From: Haloarchaeobius sp. FL176
Lineage (GTDB): Archaea; Halobacteriota; Halobacteria; Halobacteriales; Natrialbaceae
Length of the DNA: 64,000 nucleotides
Direction of reading: 5' to 3'
NCBI RefSeq assembly: GCF_024609245.1
Contig: NZ_JANJYH010000003.1
Location: 372,001 to 436,000 of the forward strand
Shown here: in pieces, positions 51,865 through 59,111 of the stretch
Numbering within the stretch: the stretch's first letter is position 1
How the letters are laid out: the number at the start of each line of letters is the position of its first letter
Position numbers and translations under genes: made by a program
Notes under the pieces: model-generated
Databases searched by the model: none
What the model saw: the letters and a program-made list of their open reading frames with translations, nothing else
What the model was told of the DNA's origin: nothing

Positions 51865-52287
51865 GTGAACGCGTCGGAGATAACCGCGAACCTCGAGTAC
51901 CGGGGGGAGCTTCGCGACGGCGGCTGGGTCGGCGTCACGCCCGACAGGCTCGCCGTCGTCCATCGGAACGAGGACCCGATCTACGTCGAGTTCGACCAGA
52001 TCGAGACCATCCGGGTCGAGCCGCTCGACTGGTTCCTCGTCATCATGAGCCTCGCGCTCGTCGGCTTCGGCCTCTTCTCTATCCCGCGGAACCTGCTGGC
52101 CGGGGTCGGCTTCTGCGTCGCCGGCGGCCTCAGCCTCTACATCACGTACGGCCGGCGCGACCGGGTCCGCGTCACCGCCGAGGGCGAGACTGCCGACCTG
52201 ACCATCTACCCGGAGGACGTCGAGGCGCTCAAGGCTGCGCTCGACCCCTACGTCGAGGGGTCGGCGGGCTGGAACCGGACGAACTGA
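51865..52287 (+). CDS. Small membrane protein with PH-like fold, unknown
   Basis: A 140-residue protein from GTG 51865. The N-terminal ~55 residues look like a beta-rich bPH-type domain (GVTPDRLAVVHRNEDPIYVE, then FDQIETIRVEPLDWF), followed by two hydrophobic segments (LVIMSLALVGFGLFSI and LLAGVGFCVAGGLSLYITYG) and a soluble end (GETADLTIYPEDVEALKAAL). This is the shape of small bacterial and archaeal PH-domain membrane proteins. Its start lies about 135 bases after the permease stop, on the same strand. No function can be named. Confidence 0.7.
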   Translation: MNASEITANLEYRGELRDGGWVGVTPDRLAVVHRNEDPIYVEFDQIETIRVEPLDWFLVIMSLALVGFGLFSIPRNLLAGVGFCVAGGLSLYITYGRRDRVRVTAEGETADLTIYPEDVEALKAALDPYVEGSAGWNRTN

Positions 52288-52341
52288 GCCGGCCGCCGTT
52301 TCGTGCCAACGGTTAACACGAGCGGCGGCGAACGCGCCGAT

Positions 52342-53568
52342 ATGACCGCCGACCTCCCGTCACGCGACCGCGCAGCCGAGCACCTGCTCTCGCTCCACGC
52401 CAACGCACTGGCGACCCGCGACACCGAGACCGTCACCGCCGACGCCGTCGCGGACCGGAGCCTCGTCGACGCCGTCGTGGCACCCGAAGCCGTCCCGCCA
52501 CACGACTACGCGACGATGGACGGCTTCGCGTTCGACGCCGCCGACGACTATCCCCTCACCCTCGTCGGGAACGAGGTGACGCCCGACGACGACCCGCCCG
52601 AACTCGGGCCGGGTGAGGCCGTCCGCATCGCGACCGGCGCGCCGCTGCCCGAGCGCGCGACCGCCGTCGTCAAGCGCGAGGACGCGACGGTTGCCGACGG
52701 CGAACTCACCTGCCCAGCGCTCGCGCCCGGCACGCACGTCTACGAGCGCGGGAGCACCGTCCGTGCCGGCGAGACGGTGTTCGAAGCCGGGGAGCGCCTC
52801 TCCCCGAAGGACGCCGTGCTGCTCGACGACCTCGGTGTCGGGTCCGTGCGGGTTCACGACCGCGCGAGCGCCGGCGTCGTCGCCACCGGCACCGAGATAC
52901 ACGAGGGCACCCAGCCCGACCGCGACTCGAACATGCTGCTCGGCCTGGCGCGCTCGTGGGGCCACGACGCCGTCCACGCCGGCACCGCACCCGACGACCC
53001 CGACGCGGTGCGGGCCCTTCTGGCGGACGCCGCCGAGAGCCACGACGTCGTCGTCTCGACCGGTGGGACGAGCGTCGGCCACGGCGACCACGTCGTCGAC
53101 GCGCTGGCCGACCTCGGCGAGCTCGTCGTCCACGGCGTCGAGCTCCGGCCCGGTAAGCCCGTGACCGTCGCCCAGCTCCCCGAGCAGGACGCCGTGGCGG
53201 TCGCGCTGCCCGGCAAGCCCGTCGCCGCCCACACGGCCGCCTGTCTCGTCGCGCGGCCGCTGTTCACCGGCTCGGCGTCGCTCCCGACGCTGACGGCGGC
53301 TTCGACCGTCGCCCTCGACACCCCCGAGACGGACGCCATCGCCGGCGAGGCCGTCGAGTACGCCGTCCCCGTCACGCTCGCCGATGGTCGGGCGACCCCG
53401 CTCGGGCACCCCGACTCCGGACTCGACATCTACGACCGGACGTTCGACCCGAGCGTGCTGGCCTCCTCCACGCGCGCGACCCGGGCCGACGGCCTCGTGC
53501 TCACGCAGGACGGGTTCGCGGCGGGCGAGACGGTCGCCGTGGTGCCGTACGAGGCACTGGAGTCCTGA
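52342..53568 (+). CDS. moeA: Molybdopterin molybdotransferase MoeA
   Basis: A 408-residue enzyme that inserts molybdate into adenylylated molybdopterin. The N-terminal motif PPHDYATMDGFAF and MoaB/Mog-like domain VVSTGGTSVGHGDHVVDALA are both clear, with VELRPGKPVTVAQL and ALPGKPVAAHTAACLVARP after it. Length fits MoeA (about 400). ATG 52342 is favoured; 52303 would add 13 residues. It supplies cofactor for molybdoenzymes, such as the Mo-hydroxylase about 14 kb away. No adjacent moa/mob genes. Confidence 0.92.
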   Translation: MTADLPSRDRAAEHLLSLHANALATRDTETVTADAVADRSLVDAVVAPEAVPPHDYATMDGFAFDAADDYPLTLVGNEVTPDDDPPELGPGEAVRIATGAPLPERATAVVKREDATVADGELTCPALAPGTHVYERGSTVRAGETVFEAGERLSPKDAVLLDDLGVGSVRVHDRASAGVVATGTEIHEGTQPDRDSNMLLGLARSWGHDAVHAGTAPDDPDAVRALLADAAESHDVVVSTGGTSVGHGDHVVDALADLGELVVHGVELRPGKPVTVAQLPEQDAVAVALPGKPVAAHTAACLVARPLFTGSASLPTLTAASTVALDTPETDAIAGEAVEYAVPVTLADGRATPLGHPDSGLDIYDRTFDPSVLASSTRATRADGLVLTQDGFAAGETVAVVPYEALES

Positions 53569-53770
53569 CGGGAGGGTGGCCGCCGGGGACGCCGACACTA
53601 CCGCGGCGCCGACGACGGCGGCCGGCACGAGGCGAGTGCGACCGTCGCCTCCGCGACCAGCCACGTCAGACTCCCGCCGGAGCGCTGGACGTGCGTGTCC
53701 GTCAGCTCGTGCTCGGAAGCCGCGAGCTCCTCCGGCGTGAAGAAGCGGGCGTCGGGATGCCGGGACGAAC

Positions 53771-53778
53771 CTTTTTGC
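53771..53778 (+). promoter_or_regulatory. TATA box for the CoA-transferase gene
   Basis: CTTTTTGC lies 25-32 bases before the ATG at 53803. It marks a leaderless start and separates the gene from the 234-base spacer before it. Confidence 0.5.
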
Positions 53779-53802
53779 GCCAGGGGCACGCGGATTGGTA
53801 GC

Positions 53803-55008
53803 ATGCAACTCGACGGGCAAATACTCGACGGCATCACCGTGGTCGACCTGACGACGTTCGTCACGGGTGGGTTCGCGTCGCTGATGCTCGCCAACCAGGG
53901 CGCGGAGGTCATCAAGGTCGAACGCCCCGACGTCGGCGACGACAACCGGCACTCTGGCCCGCCGTTTGTCGACGGCGAGTCGCCGTACTTCTGGACCATC
54001 AACTACGACAAGCGCAGCGTCGAGTTGAACCTCAAGCACGAGGCGGGACTCGCCGCGCTGTACGACATCGTCGCCGAGGCGGACGTGTTCGTCCAGAACT
54101 ACCGGCCCGGGACCGCCGAGAAGCTGCACGTCGACGATGACTCCATCCGCGAGGTGAACGAGGACGTTGTGTACTGCGCCATCTCGGCGTTCGGCCAGAC
54201 GGGGCCGTGGCGCCAGCGCCCGGGCTACGACCTGCTCGTGCAGGGGATGGGTGGCATCATGAGCGTCACCGGCGAGCCCGACGGCCGGCCCGTGAAGGTG
54301 GGCCTGCCGCAGACGGACCTCATCACCGCGATGTGGGCCGCATTCGGGATCGTCACTGCGCTGTACCGGCGCGAGGTGACCGGGGAAGGTGAGTACATCG
54401 ACCTCGCGATGCTCGACGCGACGCTGCCCTGGCTCACGAAGCAGGCCGGGAAGGTGTTCGCGGACGAGCAGCCGGAGCGCATGGGCACGAAGGACCCGGT
54501 GCTCGCGCCGTACCAGACGTTCGAGACGGCCGACGGCTACCTCAACGTCGCCTGCCTGAACCAGAAGCTCTGGCGGGGGCTCTGTGAGGCCATCGGGCGA
54601 CCCGAACTGGCCGACGACGACCGGTTCGAGACGAACGCGGACCGCGTCGAGCACATGGACGAGCTGGAGGCCGAACTCGCGCCCTCGTTCGCCGAGCGGA
54701 CGACCGACGAGTGGATGGACCTGCTGGTCGAGGGCGCCGGCATCCCCGCCGGACCCGTGAACGAGCCCGAGGACGCGCTGTACAACGAACAGACCGAGGC
54801 CCGCGGGGTGATGACGGAGCTCTCTGACGGCGAGCGCACGGTGCCGGTCATCGAGCACCCACTGAACTTCGGGCGGTCCGAGAGCGGCTTCGACCAGTTG
54901 CCGCCGAAACTCGGCGAGCACACCCGCGAGGTGCTCCGCGAGGTGGGCTACGACGAGGAACGGCTGAACGAACTCGCCGCCGTGGGCGCGTTCGGCGACG
55001 GCGAGTGA
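53803..55008 (+). CDS. Class III (CaiB/BaiF) CoA-transferase
   Basis: A 401-residue enzyme. It starts ILDGITVVDLTTFVTGGFAS and has ANQGAEVIKVERPDVGDDNR. The catalytic Asp is D143 in RPGYDLLVQGMGGIMSVTGE, the nucleophile that carries CoA. Further family signs are DLAMLDATLPWL, LAPYQTFETADGYLNVA and HTREVLREVGYDEERL. The family moves CoA between carboxylic acids, such as formyl-, carnitine-, or succinyl-linked acids; the pair used here cannot be read. Single gene with TATA box. Confidence 0.92.
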   Translation: MQLDGQILDGITVVDLTTFVTGGFASLMLANQGAEVIKVERPDVGDDNRHSGPPFVDGESPYFWTINYDKRSVELNLKHEAGLAALYDIVAEADVFVQNYRPGTAEKLHVDDDSIREVNEDVVYCAISAFGQTGPWRQRPGYDLLVQGMGGIMSVTGEPDGRPVKVGLPQTDLITAMWAAFGIVTALYRREVTGEGEYIDLAMLDATLPWLTKQAGKVFADEQPERMGTKDPVLAPYQTFETADGYLNVACLNQKLWRGLCEAIGRPELADDDRFETNADRVEHMDELEAELAPSFAERTTDEWMDLLVEGAGIPAGPVNEPEDALYNEQTEARGVMTELSDGERTVPVIEHPLNFGRSESGFDQLPPKLGEHTREVLREVGYDEERLNELAAVGAFGDGE

Positions 55009-55020
55009 GCCTCGACAGCC

Positions 55021-55082
55021 TCACACTCTCGTTATCAGTATTAAAAATCAGCACTATTGACATCAGTGTGAAAACATATTAG
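55021..55082 (+). promoter_or_regulatory. AT-rich promoter with inverted repeat before the AIM24 gene
   Basis: TATA-like ACATATTAG (55074-55082) lies 26-34 bases before ATG 55108. Upstream, TCACACT (55021-55027) and AGTGTGA (55065-55071) are perfect complements 37 bases apart, flanking a very AT-rich core. Spacing fits a looped or two-site operator. Marked contrast with the GC-rich surroundings. Confidence 0.5.
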
Positions 55083-55107
55083 TCGGCCGCCACTCGACTA
55101 CACTCGT

Positions 55108-55818
55108 ATGGAGTTCGACATCCGGAAGCGACCGAGCAACGCGATACTGCAGGTCACGATGGACCGGGGGGAGTCGATTACGGCGAAGACCGGCGCGATG
55201 GTGAGCCGGAGCGAGACGATGGACACCGAGGCCAACGTCGGTGGAGACGGCGGGCTCGGCGGCATGGTCAAGAGTGCCGTCAGCAGCAGCAAGGACCTCG
55301 TCACGAGCGAATTCACGGCACGGGAGTCCGGCGCGAACGTCGTGCTCGCACCCGACCACCCCGGCGACGTCGTCGCGTTCGACCTCGGCGAGACGGGTCG
55401 CATCAAGTCCCAGTCCGGTTCGACGCTCGCCTGGGGGACGAACGTGAACAAGTCATCGGCGATGAACGAGACGGGGAACCTGTTCTCCTCGGGCCAGCTG
55501 AAGGTGCTCGCGCTCGACGGCACCGGCATGGCGTTCCTCTCGGCGTACGGCTCCGTGTACGAGGCCGACGTGTCGCCGGGTGAGCCCACCGTCGTCGACG
55601 AGGACCACCTCGTCGCCTGGACGGACGGGCTGAACCTGGACCGGCAGAGGGACGGCGGCGTCAAGTCCGCCATGCTCGGCGGCGAGGGTTACGTCTCGAA
55701 GTTCTCCGGCGACGGCCGCGTCTGGCTCCAGACGCGCGACCCCATCGTCTTCCAGAACATGGGCGATGGCGACGAGGAGAACGGCGACGACAGCCCCAGC
55801 GTCTCCGACTTCATCTGA
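55108..55818 (+). CDS. AIM24 family protein
   Basis: A 236-residue beta-rich protein from ATG 55108. It begins MEFDIRKRPSNAILQVTMDR and has GAMVSRSETMDTEANVGGDG, LAPDHPGDVVAFDLGETGRI, and a Gly-rich SSGQLKVLALDGTG near the middle. AIM24/TIGR00266 proteins occur in all domains; the yeast member helps mitochondrial inner-membrane organisation, the prokaryotic role is unknown. The C-terminus is acidic (DGDEENGDDS). Monocistronic. Confidence 0.87.
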   Translation: MEFDIRKRPSNAILQVTMDRGESITAKTGAMVSRSETMDTEANVGGDGGLGGMVKSAVSSSKDLVTSEFTARESGANVVLAPDHPGDVVAFDLGETGRIKSQSGSTLAWGTNVNKSSAMNETGNLFSSGQLKVLALDGTGMAFLSAYGSVYEADVSPGEPTVVDEDHLVAWTDGLNLDRQRDGGVKSAMLGGEGYVSKFSGDGRVWLQTRDPIVFQNMGDGDEENGDDSPSVSDFI

Positions 55819-55876
55819 GGCGACGGCCACGAACCGGCGCGTTTCTCTCTGCCACCGACGGACCACCAGCGCCGCC

Positions 55877-56563
55877 TCAACCGTCGAGCAGGTCGTCGAG
55901 CAGCGACCGCACGAGGTCGAACTCCGCCTCGCTGATGCCGTGTTCCAGCCCCTCGTAGATGCGCTCGGTCACGTCGCCGTCGAGTGCGCGGAACAGGTCG
56001 GCTGTCTCCCGGACCCGCTCGACTGGTACGTACTCGTCCGCGTCGCCCGAGCCGACGAACACGGGCGTCCCGCCGAGCGAGCCGGCAACGTCGGGTGACG
56101 ACCGATCCGGCGGACCGACGACCCCGCCCGAGAGCACGACCACACCCCCGAGCGGTCGCGGCCGGCGGCGGAGGCACTCCGTGACGACGGCCGCACCCTG
56201 CGAGAAGCCGAACAGGACGGTCCGTTCCGGTGGAATCCCGGTGTCAGCGACCGTATCGAGCGCCCGCTCGACCGCATCGACCGCCGAGGAGAGGTGCGGT
56301 TCGTTGCGCTCGACCGGCGCGGCGGCGGCGTACGGGAACCAGCGGCTCCGGGACGCCTGCGGCGCGAAGAACGCGACCCCGTGGCGGTAGAACGACTCGG
56401 CGAGGTTGACGACGCCGTCGGCGGTCGCCCCGCGCCCGTGGACGAGCACCACCGCGACCTCGGCCGCCATGCTCGGTGCGCCGGCGGTGACGACCGGCTG
56501 CTCTGCGTGCGGGTCCGGGCCCTCGTCGCCGGCTGCGGCCGCGTCGGGGTCGTCGCCCGCCAT
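55877..56563 (-). CDS. MhqD-like alpha/beta hydrolase (carboxylesterase)
   Basis: A 228-residue serine hydrolase. The nucleophile Ser121 is in LFGFSQGAAVVTECL, the oxyanion loop is VLVHGRGATADG, the Asp is in VGSGDADEYVPV and the His in GLEHGIS. This is the small YpfH/MhqD carboxylesterase group. The N-terminal 30 residues are an acidic tail, so ATG at residue 32 is an alternative start. It begins three bases after the dioxygenase-like gene and shares its message. In Bacillus, MhqD sits in the quinone-response regulon with dioxygenase-like MhqO/MhqE. Confidence 0.82.
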   Translation of the reverse strand: MAGDDPDAAAAGDEGPDPHAEQPVVTAGAPSMAAEVAVVLVHGRGATADGVVNLAESFYRHGVAFFAPQASRSRWFPYAAAAPVERNEPHLSSAVDAVERALDTVADTGIPPERTVLFGFSQGAAVVTECLRRRPRPLGGVVVLSGGVVGPPDRSSPDVAGSLGGTPVFVGSGDADEYVPVERVRETADLFRALDGDVTERIYEGLEHGISEAEFDLVRSLLDDLLDG

Positions 56564-56566
56564 CGC

Positions 56567-57556
56567 TCAGTCCAGCCCCGGCACGGAGAGCGGCGGTAGC
56601 TGGGACTCGATGAGCTCGCGGTCCTCCGCGAACCAGTCCGGCAGGACCAGCGACTCGCCGAGCGTCTCGACGGCCTCGTCGCTGGCCAGTCCCGGCGTCT
56701 CGGTCGCCAGCTCGAACAGGATGCCGCCGGGGTCGCGGACGTACAGCGAGTGGAAGTAGTTGCGGTCCCGCACCCGCGAGACGTCGAAGTCGCGCTCGCG
56801 GAACAGCGAGTGCCAGTCGTACAGCTCGTCGACGCTCTCGACGCGGACCGCGACGTGCTGGATGGTGCCGATTCCCTCGCGGCCGTACGGTGCGGCGCGG
56901 TCGAGCACGTCGACGACGGTGGCGTGATCGCCGCCGGCGCGATAGCGGACGCGGGTGCCCTCGGAGTCCGCCTCGCCGCCGCGCTCGTCGGACTCCACCC
57001 CGGCCGGCTCCTCGCCGACCAGCTCGAAGCCCAGCGTGTCGAGCATCCCGGCGGTCGCGTACGGGTTCGCCGACAGCGCGGTGACCCCGTGGATGCCCCG
57101 GATGGCGTGCTCCTCGGGGACTGAGCCGTCGGTCCAGGGCTCGACCGGGCTCTCCGCGGCGACGAGTTCGACGCTGGTGTCGGCCGGGCCGGTGAAGCCG
57201 AGCAGGCGCTCGTCGAAGCGGTCGACCGGCCCAGTGAACTCGACGTCGTGGTCGTCGAGGCGGTCAGCCCAGTAGCCGAGCGACCCGGGCGGCACGGCGA
57301 AGCCCACCGACTCCCACTGGGGCTTGCCCAGGCGTGCGGGCGCGTCGTTCGGGTACGGGAAGCAGGTGAGGACGGTGCCCGGGTCGGCGGTCCCGTTGCC
57401 GTAGTAGAGGTGGTAGGCAAGCATGTTCTCGTAGTTCACGGTCCGCTTGACGAATCGCAGGCTGAGCACCCCGACGTTGAACTCGACGTTCGACTGGGCC
57501 CCGCCGACGATGGTGGTCACGTGGTGGATACCGGGCGAGTCTGTGAGCGTCGCCAT
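56567..57556 (-). CDS. VOC-family ring-cleaving dioxygenase-like protein (MhqO/MhqE type)
   Basis: A 329-residue protein with two vicinal-oxygen-chelate modules. Metal ligands are visible: His in PGIHHVTTIVGG, His in TIQHVAVRVESV and Glu in GGILFELATETPGL. The N-terminal half has FVKRTVNYENMLAYHLYYGN and PQWESVGFAVPPGSLGYW, the signature of bacterial LinE/MhqO-type quinone-responsive dioxygenases. It would cleave hydroquinone- or catechol-like rings. It is the first gene of a pair with the esterase, mirroring the MhqO/MhqD pair. Substrate unproven. Confidence 0.85.
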   Translation of the reverse strand: MATLTDSPGIHHVTTIVGGAQSNVEFNVGVLSLRFVKRTVNYENMLAYHLYYGNGTADPGTVLTCFPYPNDAPARLGKPQWESVGFAVPPGSLGYWADRLDDHDVEFTGPVDRFDERLLGFTGPADTSVELVAAESPVEPWTDGSVPEEHAIRGIHGVTALSANPYATAGMLDTLGFELVGEEPAGVESDERGGEADSEGTRVRYRAGGDHATVVDVLDRAAPYGREGIGTIQHVAVRVESVDELYDWHSLFRERDFDVSRVRDRNYFHSLYVRDPGGILFELATETPGLASDEAVETLGESLVLPDWFAEDRELIESQLPPLSVPGLD

Positions 57557-57660
57557 TGGTCGTGGTTCGCGGGCCGACCGGTTGTACCTGCCGCCGCTTC
57601 GGGACACCGTGACGGGGTCCCGGGACAGCTTTGGGGCCGCCGCCGAAACCGACGGCCACC

Positions 57661-58248
57661 ATGGAATCGACCCTCCGCGAGTACTGCGAGTTCGGCCCCG
57701 AACGCGTCTACCTGCTGCTCGCGCTGGCGCGGTCGAAGGAGAACGACGTGCTCGACGGGCCCTCGGCGATCCGTACGGTGGTGCAGGACGCGGACGAGCT
57801 CGAACCCGCCGTCGCGGAGCTGGACCACGCCGTCTCGCGGTTCGACGCGACGTACCGGCTCTACCTGACCGCCAACGCACGCAACACCCAGCAGGCGCTG
57901 TTCGCGCTCCGCCGGTCGATGGACGACTGGCTGGAGGCGCGACTCAACGGCTCCACGGACGTACTGCGGAAGTTCGGGCGGGTCGACAGCGAGTTCAAGT
58001 CCACGCTGCAGTCCGACGGCTGCCGCGACGAGGCGAACTTCGTCTTCGACCTGGACGACGCGACGGTAGCCGACGCCGACGCGCTCGCGGCAACGCTCCG
58101 CGACCGGACGACGGTCCACCTGCGCCGGGAGACGCCGAACGGCTTCCACCTCGTCACCGCGCCGTTCGACTACACCCGGCTTTCGACCGACGTCGAGTAC
58201 GAACTGAAGACCGACGGGCTGGTGTTCGTCAGCTACCTCGACGACTGA
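57661..58248 (+). CDS. Uncharacterised protein with primase-like motifs
   Basis: A 195-residue soluble protein from ATG 57661. Motifs that stand out are TYRLYLTANARNTQQALFAL, an acidic patch ANFVFDLDDATV and the late RRETPNGFHLVTAPFDYTRL, then VFVSYLDD. The hhhDhD step and TPNGxH step are like those of archaeo-eukaryotic primase-polymerase folds and of small phage proteins of this general shape. No zinc finger or helicase domain is present. I infer a nucleic-acid- or nucleotide-handling enzyme but cannot name it. It is not adjacent to replication genes. Confidence 0.7.
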   Translation: MESTLREYCEFGPERVYLLLALARSKENDVLDGPSAIRTVVQDADELEPAVAELDHAVSRFDATYRLYLTANARNTQQALFALRRSMDDWLEARLNGSTDVLRKFGRVDSEFKSTLQSDGCRDEANFVFDLDDATVADADALAATLRDRTTVHLRRETPNGFHLVTAPFDYTRLSTDVEYELKTDGLVFVSYLDD

Positions 58249-58250
58249 GC

Positions 58251-58424
58251 CCCAGTCAGCCGGCGCCTCGTCGACCAGCCGGACGAACCGGTTCACGCAC
58301 AGGATGCCCCCGAAGATGAACGACGAGATGTCGAGCACCGCGCCGAGGCTCGGCAGGATGGGGAAGACGGCGTCTCCGTGGACTGGGTGGGAGAACTGTC
58401 CGTCGGTCCCGGGCGGGGGCTCCG
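58251..58424 (-). pseudogene. Membrane-type coding remnant, no start codon
   Basis: On the minus strand one frame reads HPVHGDAVFPILPSLGAVLD, then ISSFIFGGILCVNRFVRLVD, a plausible membrane segment plus a polar end, but it lacks a start, and runs on into the antisense of the neighbouring gene. It follows the stop of the small membrane protein by a few bases in another frame, so it could be its frameshifted extension. Confidence 0.3.
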
Positions 58425-58643
58425 CTACGCCTCCCGCTCCCGCACGCCCGCCAGCGAGCCGAAGAAGCCGTAGTAGGCGACGACACCGCCGGCCAGTGCG
58501 AGGTGGTACGCCCACTGCGGGCTACCGAGTCCCCGGAACAGCGCGGTCACGACGGCGACCCAGACGACCGCGAACGCGAGGTCGAGTGCCATCCCGGACC
58601 GGTGTTCGCGCACGTGATCGACGAGGGTGGCGGTGTCGACCAT
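58425..58643 (-). CDS. Small two-TM membrane protein, DUF8119-like
   Basis: A 72-residue protein: a soluble start (MVDTATLVDHVREHRSGMAL) then two hydrophobic segments (DLAFAVVWVAVVTALFRGL and YHLALAGGVVAYYGFFGSL). It lies one base after the UspA stop (TGAGATG) at the end of the DUF4212-symporter-UspA operon, so it is presumably co-transcribed with the transporter. It resembles small haloarchaeal membrane proteins (DUF8119, from memory). Possible accessory subunit of the symporter. Function unproven. Confidence 0.7.
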   Translation of the reverse strand: MVDTATLVDHVREHRSGMALDLAFAVVWVAVVTALFRGLGSPQWAYHLALAGGVVAYYGFFGSLAGVREREA

Positions 58644-58644
58644 C

Positions 58645-59109
58645 TCAGTCGCCCTCCCCGTTCTCGTCGACGACCATGACGGGCCGGTGCGTCGAGCGCA
58701 GCACGTTCTCGGTCACGCTGCCGAGCAGCACCCGCCGGACGCCCGAGCGCCCGTGGCTGCCCATCACGACGAGGTCGACGTCCCGGTCCTCGGCGAAGTC
58801 CGCGATGACCTTGTGGGGCTGGCCCGCCCGGAAGTGCGCGGTCACGTCGACGCCGCGCTCGCGGCCGGCCTCGACGACGTGGTCGGTCGCCTCGCGGGCC
58901 TTCGCTTCGAGTTCGTCCATCTCGCCGAAGCGGCCCGACCGGACGCGGTCGACCTGTTCGGTGCCGAGGCTCAGTTCGAGCGCGTCGGTGTCGACGACGT
59001 ACAGCGTGTCGACCGCGGAGTCGAACTGCTCGGCGATGGCGAGTGCACGTTCGACGGCGAGTTCGGCCGTCTCGCTACCGTCCGTGGGGATGAGGATTCT
59101 GTCGTACAT
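58645..59109 (-). CDS. Universal stress protein UspA-type
   Basis: A 154-residue nucleotide-binding protein. The ATP-type signature VVMGSHGRSGVRRVLLGSVT near the C-terminus has the G-x2-G-x9-G-S/T pattern, and the start ILIPTDGSETAELAVERALA is the first strand-helix. UspA proteins bind ATP and often regulate transporters. It starts two bases after the symporter stop in the operon, as in other haloarchaeal symporter loci. A regulatory link to acetate uptake is inferred. Confidence 0.92.
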   Translation of the reverse strand: MYDRILIPTDGSETAELAVERALAIAEQFDSAVDTLYVVDTDALELSLGTEQVDRVRSGRFGEMDELEAKAREATDHVVEAGRERGVDVTAHFRAGQPHKVIADFAEDRDVDLVVMGSHGRSGVRRVLLGSVTENVLRSTHRPVMVVDENGEGD

Positions 59110-59111
59110 GG

